Assembly: GCF_901709675.1 (NCBI RefSeq)
Contig: NC_051102.1
Location: forward strand, 9,309,412-9,373,411
Reading direction: 5' to 3'
Length of the DNA: 64,000 nt
Source of the DNA: Syngnathus acus
Taxonomy: Eukaryota > Chordata > Actinopteri > Syngnathiformes > Syngnathidae
Positions within the stretch are counted from its first letter, which is position 1. Each line of letters opens with the position of its first letter. This document shows positions 10,946-36,670 of the stretch, piece by piece. Position numbers and translations under genes: made by a program. The notes under the pieces were generated by a model. It searched no databases. It worked only from the letters and a program-made list of their open reading frames with translations, and had not been told where the DNA came from.

Positions 10946-12362
10946 TAGAGCTCGGGTTAGAGCTAGGGCTGGGTTTAAAGCTAGAGTTAGGGTTAGAGCT
11001 AGGGTTAGAGGTAGGATTAATGTTAGGGTTAGAGCTAGGGTTAGAGCTAGGGTTAGAGCTAGAACTAGGGTTAGGGTTAGAGCTAGGGTTAGGGTTAGAG
11101 CTAGGGTTGGGGTTAGAGCTAGGGTTAGGGTTAGGACTAGGGTTAGAGCTAGAACTAGGGTTGGGGTTAGGGTTAGAGCTAGGGTTGGGGTTAGAGCTAG
11201 GGTTAGGGTTAGAGCTAGGGTTAGGGTTAGGACAGGGTTAGAGCTAGAACTAGGGTTAGAGCTAGGGTTAGGGTTGGAGCTAGGGTTAGAGCTAGGGTTA
11301 GGATTAGGGTTAGGGCTAGGGTTAGGGTTAGAGCTAGGGTTAGGGTTAGAGCTAGAACTAGGATTAGGGTTAGAGCTAGGGTTAGGGTTAGAGCTAGGGT
11401 TGGGGTTAGAGCTAGGGTTAGGGTTAGGACTAGGGTTAGAGCTAGAACTAGGGTTAGGGTTAGAGCTAGGGTTAGGGTTGGAGCTAGGGTTAGAGCTAGG
11501 GTTAGGGTTAGAGCTAGGGTTAGGGTTAGAGCTAGGGTTAGGGTTAGGACTAGGGTTAGAGCTAGAACTAGGGTTAGAGCTAGGGTTAGGGTTAGAGCTA
11601 GGGTTAGGGTTAGAGCTAGGGTTGGGGTTAGAGCTAGGGTTAGGGTTAGAGCTAGGGTTAGGATTAGGGTTAGGGTTAGAGCTAGGGTTAGGGTTAGAGC
11701 TAGGGTTAGGGTTAGGGTTAGGGTTAGAGCTAGGGTTGGGGTTAGAGCTAGGGTTAGGGTTAGGACTAGGGTTAGAGCTAGAACTAGGGTTAGGGTTGGG
11801 GTTAGGGTTAGAGCTAGGGTTAGAGCTAGGGTTGGGGTTAGAGCTAGGGTTAGGGTTAGAGCTAGGGTTAGGGTTAGGACAGGGTTAGAGCTAGAACTAG
11901 GGTTAGAGCTAGGGTTAGGGTTGGAGCTAGGGTTAGAGCTAGGGTTAGGATTAGGGTTAGGGCTAGGGTTAGGGTTAGAGCTAGGGTTAGGGTTAGGGTT
12001 AGAGCTAGGGTTAGAGCTAGAACTAGGATTAGGGTTAGAGCTAGGGTTAGGGTTAGAGCTAGGGTTGGGGTTAGGGTTAGGACTAGGGTTAGAGCTAGAA
12101 CTAGGGTTAGGGTTAGAGCTAGGGTTAGGGTTGGAGCTAGGGTTAGAGCTAGGGTTAGGGTTAGAGCTAGGGTTAGGGTTAGAGCTAGGGTTAGGGTTAG
12201 GACTAGGGTTAGAGCTAGAACTAGGGTTAGGGTTAGAGCTAGGGTTAGGGTTAGAGCTAGGGTTAGAGCTAGGGTTGGGGTTAGAGCTAGGGTTAGGGTT
12301 AGAGCTAGGGTTAGGGTTAGAGCTAGGGTTAGGGTTAGAGCTAGGGTTAGGGTTAGGGTTAC
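10946..12362 (+). repeat. degenerate telomere-like hexamer array (GGGTTA / GAGCTA), 1.4 kb
   Basis: Almost the whole stretch is a head-to-tail hexamer array. The main units are GGGTTA (the vertebrate telomere repeat) and GAGCTA, with variants GAACTA, GGATTA, GGACTA and GGGTTG. The orientation is uniform. A higher-order repeat is visible: the irregular five-base unit in GGACAGGG recurs at 11231 and 11878 (period 647), followed by nearly the same order of variant hexamers. Because six bases are two codons, one frame stays open as Gly-Leu/Glu-Leu repeats; this is a by-product, not evidence of a protein. Confidence 0.9.
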
Positions 12363-15099
12363 ACCTAAATATTGTTATCCAATATATCTACTGCAATTTC
12401 ACATTAGATTGCTGGTTTGAAATTTACTTGTATTGTTGTTATTATTATTATTATTTTAATAAACATTAAAACCTGTTCAAACTTGTCTGGTGTTTTATTC
12501 CTTGTTTTTCTTTATTTATTTATTTTATAACACTTAAAATAACGTGTATGTATATATACGCCTAAATATTGTTATCCAATATATCTACTGCAATTTCACA
12601 TTAGATTGCTGGTTTGAAATGTACTTTTATTGTTATTATTATTATTTTAATAAACATTAAAACCTGTTCAAACTTGTCTGGTGTTTTATTCCTTGTTTTT
12701 ATTTTTTTGGGCATGAAAACAAAAATCTGACATTTGGTTAACTGCTTTATATGACAATATGTATCTGTGTTACATTGTGTAATATGTGTTAGTGTCCCCC
12801 AAAATAAGGAGCAAGTAGTCAAATACACATTCTTGACACGTACAAAAAAATGCATAACGTTATTAGGTACACCTGAAAATGGTGGTGTACCTAATGGAGT
12901 GTCCGTGTGACGTCACTGATCAAACAGCCAATCAGAAAGTGGGGGTGAGGGCGGGTGTGGCACTTTTCACTTTCAGTTCAGCTTCGGCCATTATTTTTCC
13001 CTAATGAAATGGCCTGTTATTAGGTACACCTAAAAATGGCGGTGTACCTAATGGAGTGTCCGAGTGATGTCACAGATCAACCAGCCAATCAGAAAGTGGG
13101 GGTGAGGGCGGGTGTGGCACTTTTCACTTAAACCAGGGGTGTCGACCTCCAGGTCTCGAGGGGCCGCGTTCCAATATGTTTTCCAAGTTACCCTCGTTAA
13201 GCGCACCTGCGTGAAAAGTTTTAGCCACTTTCACGTTCTGCAGGAGCTAAAACTTTTCACGCAGGTGCACTTAACGAGGGAATCACACGGACACTCCATT
13301 AGGTACACCGCCATTTTCAAGTGTACCTAATAACAGGCCACTTTATTAGGGAAATATCATGGTCAAAGGTCACATGTCAAGCTCTAGTCCTCGGGGCCGC
13401 ATTCCAACATGTTTTCCAACATGCCCTCGTTAAGCGCACCTGCGTGAAAAGTTTTAGCCACTTTCACGTTCTGCAGGAGCTAAAACTTTTCACGCAGGTG
13501 CGCTTAACGAGGGAATCTCACGGACACTCCATTAGGTACACCGCCATTTTCAAGTGTACCCAATAACAGGCCACTTTATTAGGGAAATATGGTCAAAGGT
13601 CACGTGTCAAGCTCTAGTCCTCGGGGCCGCATTCCAACATGTTTTCCAACATGCCCTCGTTAAGCGCACCTGGCCTGTTATTAGGTACACTTGAAAATGG
13701 CGGTGTACCTAATGGAGTGTCCGTGTGATTCCCTCGTTAAGCGCACCTGCGTGAAAAGTTTTAGCCACTTTCACGTTCTGCAAGAGCTAAAACTTTTCAC
13801 GCAGGTGCGCTTAACGAGGGCATGTTGGAAAACATGTTGGAATGCGGCCCCGAGGACTAGAGCTTGACACGTGACCTTTGACCATGATATTTCCCTAATA
13901 AAGTGGCCTGTTATTAGGTACACTTGAAAATGGTGGTGTACCTAATGGAGTGTCCGTGTGATTCCCTCGTTAAGCGCACCTGCGTGAAAAGTTTTAGCTC
14001 TTGCAGAACGTGAAAGTGGCTAAAACTTTTCACGCAGGTGCGCTTAACGAGGGCATGTTGGAAAACATGTTGGAATGCGGCCCCGAGGACTAGAGCTTGA
14101 CACGTGACCTTCGACCATGATATTTCCCTAATAAAGTGGCCTGTTATTAGGTATACTTGAAAATGGCGGTGTACCTAATGGAGTGTCCGTGAGATTCCCT
14201 CGTTAAGCGCACCTGCGTGAAAAGTTTTAGCTCTTGCAGAACGTGAAAGTGGCTAAAACTTTTCACGCAGGTGCGCTTAACGAGGGTAACTTGGAAAACA
14301 TATTGGAACGCGGCCCCTCGAGAACTGGAGGTCGACACCCCTGATTTAAGTGGAAAGTGCCACACCCGCCCTCACCCCCACTTTCTGATTGGCTGGTTGA
14401 TCTGTGACATCACTCGGACACTCCATTAGGTACACCGCCATTTTTAGGTGTACCTAATAACAGGCCATTTCATTAGGGAAAAATCATGGCCGAAGCTGAA
14501 CTGAAAGGGAAAAGTGCCACACCCGCCCTCACCCCCACCTCCTGATTGGCTGGTTGATCTGTGACGTCACACAGACACTCCATTAGGTACACCACCATTT
14601 TCAGGTGTACCTAATAACGTTATGCATTTTTATGTACGTGTCAAGAATGTGTATTTGACTACTTGCTCCTTATTTTGGGGGACACTAACATATATTACAC
14701 AACGTAACACATATACATACTGTCAGATAAAGCAGTTAACCAAATGTCAGATTTTTGTTTTCATGCCCAAAAAAATAAAAACAAGGAATAAAACACCAGA
14801 CAAGTTTGAACAGGTTTTAATGTTTATTAAAATAATAATAATAATAATAAAAGTACAGTTCAAACCAGCAATCTAATGTGAAATTGCAGTAGATATATTG
14901 GATAACAATATTTAGGCGTATATATACATACACGTTATTTTAAGTGTTATAAAATAAATAAATAAAAACAAGGCATAAAACACCAGACAAGTTTTAACAG
15001 GTTTTAATGTTTATTAAAATAATAATAATAATAAAAGTAAATTTCAAACCAGCAATCTAATGTGAAATTGCAGTTGATATATTGGATAACAATATTTAG
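12363..15099. repeat. 2.7-kb nested palindrome (foldback), 131-bp core
   Basis: The left arm (12363-13671) and right arm (13803-15099) are reverse complements with few differences; the core is 13672-13802. Independent landmarks give the same centre at 13738.5: AACGTT at 12856-12861 with 14616-14621, and hairpin units 13191-13280 with 14197-14286 and 13424-13513 with 13964-14053. Each arm holds a direct duplication of an AT-rich unit of about 197 bp carrying AATAAA followed by a GT-rich stretch. Closer to the centre are repeats of a short palindrome built on ATTAGGTACAC and GTGTACCTAAT. The left arm abuts the telomere-like array directly; the right arm has no such array. Confidence 0.88.
13191..14286. 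repeat. five copies of a 90-bp perfect-stem hairpin inside the palindrome
   Basis: Copies lie at 13191-13280, 13424-13513, 13731-13820, 13964-14053 and 14197-14286, each exactly 90 bp; a truncated sixth start is at 13654. Each begins CCCTCGTTAAGCGCACC and ends with its reverse complement, giving a stem of about 35 bp around a 20-base loop. The loop is in one orientation in the first three copies and the opposite orientation in the last two. Flanking each is the conserved phrase GGAGTGTCCGTG or its complement. Confidence 0.88.
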
Positions 15100-15449
15100 G
15101 CGTATATATGCATACACCTTATTTTAAGTGTTATAAAATAAAGATTACCCAAAGAGAAGCATAATCTCCCCGTTGTTGCATAACGGCGCATCCCTTGATG
15201 CAATAGTTAGCCGTTAGCTTGGAGAAAACGTGCATAAAAGGCGTGGTGTTTCAGTGACTGGTTCTTTCTTTCCCTGGCAAATCGTAAATCGACATTCTGG
15301 TTTACGTAGTTCATGCCAGGAGGGTGACGCAACACGTTCACTGACTGATCCGTTGATGCACGGGAAGGAAGACCCATTGACTCGTTCGCGAACGGCAAAG
15401 TCAGGATTGGTTCCCTCACTGATCCGTTCTCGCGATCAACTGGAAATGC

Positions 15450-15623
15450 AAATCACTCACTGAGTGGTTCACTCACAGACCTGTTCAATTGGTGAAAGGT
15501 AAATGCGATTCACGACTCGTTCGCAAACAGGAAGTTACGTCATTTCTTCTTCGTTTTGATTTACGCCGGCGGCACCAGCTTTAATGCGCATTACCGACAC
15601 CTACTGGTTGAAGTTATATGAAC
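15450..15623 (-). repeat. dispersed repeat, right copy of the inverted pair
   Basis: Reverse complement of 9376-9540, with the same CAACCAGTAGGTGTCGGTAA and ATGACGTAACTTCCTG blocks. The divergence (several substitutions and small indels) is larger than between the palindrome arms, so the two structures probably did not arise in one recent event. Sequence from 15270 to 15450 carries further GTTCGCGAACG-type palindromes similar to those beside the left copy. Confidence 0.75.
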
Positions 15624-15633
15624 GGCGCCGAGC

Positions 15634-15706
15634 TCACCACGTTAGGAGAGTGGCTCCGTCGCTGCGCTCGAAGCCTTCAGAATAAGGGTTCGATTCCCAC
15701 CCCCTG
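15634..15706 (+). pseudogene. tRNA-like sequence with pol III boxes
   Basis: Box A-like TAGGAGAGTGG (15643-15653) and a consensus box B GGTTCGATTCC (15687-15697) have tRNA-like spacing. The stems are imperfect, so it is probably a tRNA-derived repeat. It lies directly beside the right dispersed repeat. Confidence 0.4.
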
Positions 15707-16410
15707 CGAATGTACTAATGCTTGTCAATCTTTTCCCCGCAGCACTATCCGCATTGCATTGCGCGCTTCTCTCAACAGTGAAAAAATTAAGGCAGTAACT
15801 TTTTAGAAGTTTAGCAAGTTTTCTTTTTCTTTTTTGTTATTTACATGTCTAGGCTGTTCTAAAACACCAGCTCGTATGCTTGATACATATTAGATGAGGT
15901 AAAAAAAATCCCGTCATTTAATTCATGTAGTGTACCAGGACAAAGGTTTGCAGTGCTGACATGTGGAGCCATAGAACGAAGTTATTTCGAAGCACCGATG
16001 GCCGAGCAACATTCCCCAAGGCTGGAGCCAACCTTTGTTACGGAAGTCCAGCGCACTCTTGCGGACACCTGCTGAATTGCGTGCAGAAAAAAGAACGCAA
16101 AACTGTTGCTGTATTTATGAGGATTATTGCAACTGGTCAAACCCTAAAAAAATGACCATGTATAGGAAGGCTTTAAAAAAAAAAAATTTAAAAAAAAGAT
16201 GTATAATATATAGAAAACAAAATGACCATGTCTAGTAAGAATTGTTTTTTTAGATAAACTGACCATGTATATTAACTTTTTTTTTTTTAAAAAACAAAAA
16301 AAAACATGACCATATACAGTTAAGGCTTTCTTTAAGAAACAAATCAGCCGCCCTTGAACACAATAAGGAAAATTGCTCTATAGAACCAACACAGTCACAT
16401 CATTGCCATT
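15707..16410. other. intergenic with a short AT-rich motif repeat
   Basis: No gene recognised. Between about 16150 and 16320 the phrase ATGACCAT(G/A)TA recurs four times in A/T-rich surroundings, at irregular spacing of roughly 50-70 bases, suggesting a decayed local repeat. The rest shows nothing assignable. Confidence 0.4.
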
Positions 16411-17906
16411 GACACAATTTATTTCCAGTGTTTCCGGAGTCTGTGCACTTGTCTCCAAGTCAGGAGCAAGGCAGCGTTTGTGCGGTCCGCATCAGGTTTT
16501 GCACTCCCTCGCACGCCGTACCAAAACTATCCACACGCATGGGCACAAGTCAGGAATGTGCGGTCAGGTGCCTACAAGTGGAGTTCCACTTGAGTTTTCT
16601 GGTATTGCATTTTTCAATTGAATGGTACTCTTGATTTTGTCATTAAAGTGGGGAAGACAAAACATTTCAAATTTGGCCACAAATGAAATCACACTCCAAA
16701 ACAAGTGTGAATTCAAAGGAGGAGTTTGAACTTCAATATTCTGTTGTGCGTTTAAAATAATTGAGCCCCATAATAAATAAAGTTTCGAGTGTGAATGACA
16801 TATTTTGGTACAGGTCTAAACGAAACATGAATAAGCTCAAGTAAGTGGAAGCAGTTTTGTTTTTGATTCCAAATTCATCACTGTTTGGTTGATAGTTTTG
16901 TCAATGGGCCGAATTTGAATGGCTCCTCACCGCACATCCGTTACCGAATCATCCCGCAAAGACTGTACTGAATCCCACGATGGAAATGTCAAGTAAAGCA
17001 GCTAAAACGTGACATCTGTATGTACATTTAAGTTACTTATTTTACAGTAAATTTTCAGAATTCAAGTTGTTAAAAAGAACATTATAAAAACAAACCGTTG
17101 GAAACAAAGTAGAAAATGTGTTAAGACCAGAGTGGAATGCCTCAGGAATGGAAGCTCGGCATTGTTCTTAAAGAAAAGCTGGAGAACGACAGACAGTCAA
17201 CAATTAAAAGAAAGAAAAGGGGAAAAAAAATAAGTCATACTAGTCACAGTTGTGTACTGTAAAACAAGACAATATGGCACCCTAAACATTTCATTGTCAG
17301 GCACTTCCTATTGTGATTTCATTTTTTTCTTGATTATCCATGTACTGCTCCCAACTATTTTGTTCACTGCTCTTCAGTGTATTATTTAACATGTGCATAC
17401 TTCAAGTCTCGTGCGTACCTTTGGAAAAGCCCGGTCGGCAGTCGTTGCGCGGGTCGTACCCACAAGTCGTTTCAAGTACACGATGAGCAGATATGTACTG
17501 TACATTTTAACATCAACACAAGCGGCTAAAGCTTTTAGTCGGCGTTACGGCGAGCACATCTGGACATTCTTCATTTGGTTACTGGTTCACATATTCTGTA
17601 ACTTGTCTTGGCACAAAAATAGCTCATCTGCAAAAACTACAAATCTATTCTTTCATAAAATCTAATCCTTAAATTCATCCGACTCCAGCGTTCATTTATG
17701 TGCCAGCTCCGTCCGTCCCCTCATCAGTCCTAATTAAAAAAATAGATGTAGGAACCGTATTTGTTCCATGCCTTCAACGTGAGTAAGGTCCACAGCTGTG
17801 GCCTCGCTTGCACATTCACATGATGATGCGTACAACATGCTCACTCAGAAACATCACGCACGCACGCAGACTTGAACGTCAAAAGTCCTCTTTCACGCCC
17901 ACAGAC
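16411..17906 (-). other. arhgap21: arhgap21 3' UTR (inferred)
   Basis: The region follows the arhgap21 TGA stop on the minus strand and has no other gene in it. A minus-strand AATAAA is present at 16416-16421; if used, it gives a 3' UTR of about 1.5 kb. The endpoint is inferred from this signal alone. Confidence 0.4.
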
Positions 17907-32132
<14,226 letters not shown>

Positions 32133-35100
32133 GGTTCAACTAGCTTCAGGAAACGCCTCTCTTCTGCCCTGTATTCCCACAATTAAAAACCGGTGTCATA
32201 GCAGCTCTAGTCTCCCTTCTATGAGCTTGTCCCCTGCCCGGACAGATATGCCAGCTCATCACGGAAGTGAATCATCTAAAAGAAATGTACGCAAACAATT
32301 TCCGATGCCGTTACTGATTGAGCACACAATAAACACACTCGAGTCTCCACGCGGTCGCGACAGACCGTTTGGAGTAGGCCGCTGTCATTGACACAGCTGT
32401 CGGAGGGGAGAATCCAATGTGTGCGGCTGGCCGAGTTAAAAAAAAAAAAAAAAAACACCGGCAAACATTTACTCACGAGCCGCACCTTTAAAAGAGCCGA
32501 GCGGCGACTGTGAGCGGCGACTGTGAGCGGCGACTGTGAGCGGCGACTGTGAGCGGCGACTGTGAGCGGCGCCAGATGACGAGCGACATGTGGCTTGTTC
32601 CCAATACACTGCAGGCACTGAGGCAAGCGTTTACAAATTGAGCGTTTTTTTTTTATTTCTGTCGGGCCGGGCTGGGAAACGTCACATCACACAGGTGCAG
32701 CTGACACCCGACCCGAGTGTTTCTGCTCAAACTTGCAGAACCGGTCGCGCTGTTGCACACGGTTTTGCTTTGAAGATGACAGCGCCGCCGGTTCGTAGTG
32801 AGATGGTTTGAGCTCTGGAATCTTTGGTGCCACGGAAACATCTTCCAATGCACAGCCGGAGGGGCACTTCTCCTGTGATGACAACAAATGGATCAAATTG
32901 GATGCTTGAGATGCCGGCCTGGCAAACAGGGTTGTGGGAGGCGCATGTGGTCATTCCCCATCCTTCTGATCTTAATTTGAAGGCGGCGAGAGGGTGGAGG
33001 CCTCCTGACATGCCAAGCCAGCGACCCAGCGCTGTTATCATTGCCACATGCATGTAGTTAATATTGTTGTGACATTCCAGCTCAATGAATCCCAGACATT
33101 TCTCTTTTTTCTGGACCCAAAGTGAAATTTCATCAAATAGGAGCAGGGCAGGGTCACATCAGAAGGAGACACACAGCACAACCTGAGGGTCTCTCACACA
33201 CTTACGAATCACAAGCATGCATGCCAGTGTGATACGTACACAGACAGCCTTGAGCTGAAAGATTAGTCAAATGATAGATTTGAGAAATTGGCCTTTTCAA
33301 TGGAACTTTTAACACAGATGCCACAAACAGCCAAGTTCATTCTTTGCAATACAACCAAGATGTTTACACTAGCAGAGACAACGGCCTGGGCACGCAGACG
33401 GTTAAATCTAAACAATTTACTTTTCTCAGTAAACTGCATCACCTACGAGCCTTTTAAAAGAGTCCACGTTTTAGCAAGAGTTATCCCTCCAAACAATTAT
33501 CCCTCCCTCTGGAGACGAACTATGCACACTAAAAAGGGAACTCGAATTTCAACTTCGACAAACATTAACAACACCCCAGCCCTTGGCCTGTGTGTTTAAA
33601 AAGTGACACTGTACCAGCACGCACGGCATGACTGCTGCGAAAAAGACCTAAAAAGGTGTGAGGGGGCCCCATCTTGCTGGTCTGTGGGCTGCTGCTAGAT
33701 TCTACACCACGCTCCATGCAAAGTGAACACTTTGCTGTGAAGTCTTGGCTAATGACCTGGGGGATAGAGGGGGGGGGGCATTGGAATGCGCTGGCTGTCC
33801 CAGTTTTGTAGTTCAGGACAAGGTTTAGGACTCGGTATCTTTGATCTGACTCACAGCTGGGACCAGAACTGACCTTTTTAGTTTACCTTGATTTGGATTT
33901 TGTGCGACGGGTGATTTGCATTGGACTCCCGTTCATGTATCGGGCAAGAAGGGGCATAGCTCAAAAGCAGACTGCCTCCTGAGACACGGCAGGCGCTACC
34001 ACAAGGCAACAGGAAGTAACAGACTTCTTCTATCCAATTGTGGCTCCATTTTCCCTTCCGATTGCCATCACTGAGCCATGGCGTGCCCGCGCGGGGGCTT
34101 CTGTGAAAGGCAGTCGCTCCAAATGAGATAAACGCTGACCTTTAATGAGGCAAAGACCCGTAGGAGGGGGGGGGGGGACTCGGTGGCTCAGATTTTCCAT
34201 AGTCGCCCCCCGCAGCGCTGAATATGGATCGTGCTTCATTATTCAAAACAATAATCTATTTCACTCTGCTCTCATGTCCCCCCCACACCAAAAAAAAAAA
34301 CACCACAAGCCTCCTAAAACACAAAATTGATCATCTAACGCGACCGTATGCGTACTGGAGCCTCGAGTAATCAGGAAAATGTTACCACAGACATTTCACA
34401 GATAAAAGCAGATTGATTGGTTGACTCAATACGTGAGCAGAGGAATCCAAGTTGTGCTTGGGAGAGAAAAAAATATATACCAACACCAACAAAAAGGAAA
34501 GCACGAGCTGAATGGGACAACTCAAACTCAACAAAGCCAAGAGATAAAGCCAAAGATAAAACAAATGCTTCTTCTTTTGCTGCAATAAAGAAAGTCAAGA
34601 GAACAATACAAAATATGTAGAGCAATTTTAAATTCGGTTTATGGTGTGTATTCAACGATATGCTGTCACGTACATGTCGATGGGATATCGAGTGGCAATG
34701 TTAAATGACAAAATAAGCACCACAAGTAAGGAGCGGAGACTCCAGGGGGATTTCCTCTGCCACATTAACATATCAATTGGTTGGTGGTGCGGCCTCATTA
34801 AAAGTGGCATTTCCAAAAACCCAAACTCTGCTCTCACACCTCGCGCCTCCAATCAAGTTCAAGCTTGTTGCGACTTCCTCAATTTGACTCATCTAAGCGT
34901 CGAATAGGATTGGTAGCTGGCTCATGATGATAAACCCAAAAAAGCAGATCATGTATTTATTTCTCTTGGCTTTGTTGTGACTCTAAACGTCTGCACGATG
35001 GCCAGTGTTATATGAAAGGATCGGCGCCAGCTGCCTCCCAAAAACATGGATTGTGGCAATAATCGAAGGAAAACTAATGACATCATCTAATTGCTTTAAT

Positions 35101-36358
35101 ATGCATCATTTTCTGTCTGTACCGAGATATTTCGATTTGATTCACGCTACGGCTTAAGCCTTTTGTGTATGCACATGACCCGGGTTCCTAAACACGCGCA
35201 ACGGAACGTAAAAACCAAACAGAAATAGTGGAAAGACTTGTGAACGGAATCCGACAGGAGTTGTTACACGCACAAACAGCTGGGCCAAAGTGTCAAGCTC
35301 TCGTCGTCACTCCACCCCCACAGCGGACTCAACAGAGAGATGACTCTAGAAACCCTGAATCAGCTGCCCCCCCCCACCACCACCCTTCCGCACAAAAAAC
35401 AAAAACATTCATGCTCGCGATCTAAAAACATGAACGGTAGATTGCTACTCACCTCACAGAATGATAATCTCACTTGTTGTCGCTCCAGATTATCATCACA
35501 AGAATGAGCCCAACGTGACGCCATCATTCACCTTGATCTAAAATCCTCTCTACGCCAACATCGGCAAAGGTACCTTCTGGTGGAAAGCGAGAATCTGTTT
35601 TCCACGCCTTTATCCCGGCTGCATTACCTAATCCATTTGGAAGAGAAGAGCACAAAAAGACTTGTTTTACGTTGTGAAGAAGTGCAAAAGTAACTCATCA
35701 CGAGTGTTGACACCATGGTAGACCTACTTTGTCAAATAAGCGACGTGATGCTGGGGAAAGTGATCAAAATTAAACTGACCTTCGTGGTCCCGGTACTACG
35801 GCCGGCTGGGTTATAGTTGGGCATTTCGAGAGGGTTTGCAAATGTAACCGACAAAGCACATGGACCAACGATCAGGGTTTGTTGTCATGGGTCCGACGGA
35901 GCGCAGCAACGTGGACCGCCGACACCGCATCAATAACCAGCAACAAGTGAGCCAAGGGAAGAGAAATGGGTCTAACAAATAGGTTGCCAAACCTGGAAAA
36001 CCGATCTTATTCGTGAGCACCTATACCTTCGTGAATCTGATATTACACGCCGCGTCGCCATTATAGTCGCATCTGGTTTTGCGATTTAAAAAAAAAAAAA
36101 AGAAAAAAAAAAAAGATGGCTTATTGTTCGATTTCGACGCACGAACTGAGCGTTTCGGACTGTTCTCACGTTACTCTACTCTGATCAATTCGTTCACTTA
36201 CTTAAACAATAAACCCCTCAAAGTAGCCGAATGTCTTTTCTGTAGTTTGCGCGATGAGTGTTCAATTTGTAAAAGGTGACTTTATGAAAGGTAACTGCGG
36301 CGAGCGGCTGCTAGCTGGTTAGCAGCCGTGCTAACGGCTGGAGTTGAAACAAAGTTAC
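32133..36358 (-). other. arhgap21 5' intron region
   Basis: Inferred intron (with some 5' UTR at its lower end) between the initiator exon and the likely first non-coding exon. No further exon or RNA gene was identified. It contains the 13-bp minisatellite at 32499-32571 and ordinary low-complexity runs. Confidence 0.5.
32499..32571. repeat. 13-bp GC-rich minisatellite
   Basis: About 5.5 perfect tandem copies of GAGCGGCGACTGT, in the 5' intron of arhgap21 not far upstream of the initiator exon. No function assigned. Confidence 0.95.
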
Positions 36359-36670
36359 CTGAGTAGTTGCTGGGCGTCGTTCCAGGCGAGCAACAGCGAT
36401 AAAGGCGAGTAAACCCGATAAAAACATAGCACACGGCCTCCGGTACGGGTAGACGTGGACATAATGACGATTATTTAGAGTCGAAACTGCGTCCCACACA
36501 GGGGAGGCGCATGGTGTAGTTCAGCGGTTGGATTTTTTTTTTTCCTCTTCCTTCGAGCGTTCCCAACTCCCTGGGAGTCCACCTTCGGTCAACAGGACAC
36601 GATCAACCAATCACAGGCAACCTTGCATTTGATCCGACCAATCACGCGTGTCTTTACACAACGTAGCCGC
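36359..36670 (-). promoter_or_regulatory. arhgap21: likely arhgap21 promoter and non-coding first exon
   Basis: On the minus strand a good donor (CTCAG|GTAACT at 36359/36358) ends a GC-richer stretch with no ATG-led frame, as expected for a non-coding first exon. Upstream of it are two CCAAT boxes, at 36607-36611 and 36638-36642, each as CCAATCAC, the arrangement of NF-Y sites in a TATA-less housekeeping promoter. The transcription start is not determined. The assignment to arhgap21 rather than to an unannotated RNA is inference from position and strand. Confidence 0.4.

Noticed and set aside
10917-12469. Long open frames (323 and 182 codons) of Gly-Leu/Glu-Leu and Arg-Val repeats
   Set aside because: They arise mechanically from a hexamer array read as two codons per unit; frame identity switches at one-base slips, with no sign of selection for protein.
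13191-14286. Regularly spaced repeats resembling a CRISPR array
   Set aside because: Units are 90-bp hairpins with flipped orientation inside a eukaryotic palindrome; there are no unique spacers and no cas genes.
13112-14365. Short similar open frames sharing CVKSFSHFHVLQELKLFTQV
   Set aside because: They are translations of the repeated 90-bp hairpin in both arms of the palindrome, not a gene family.
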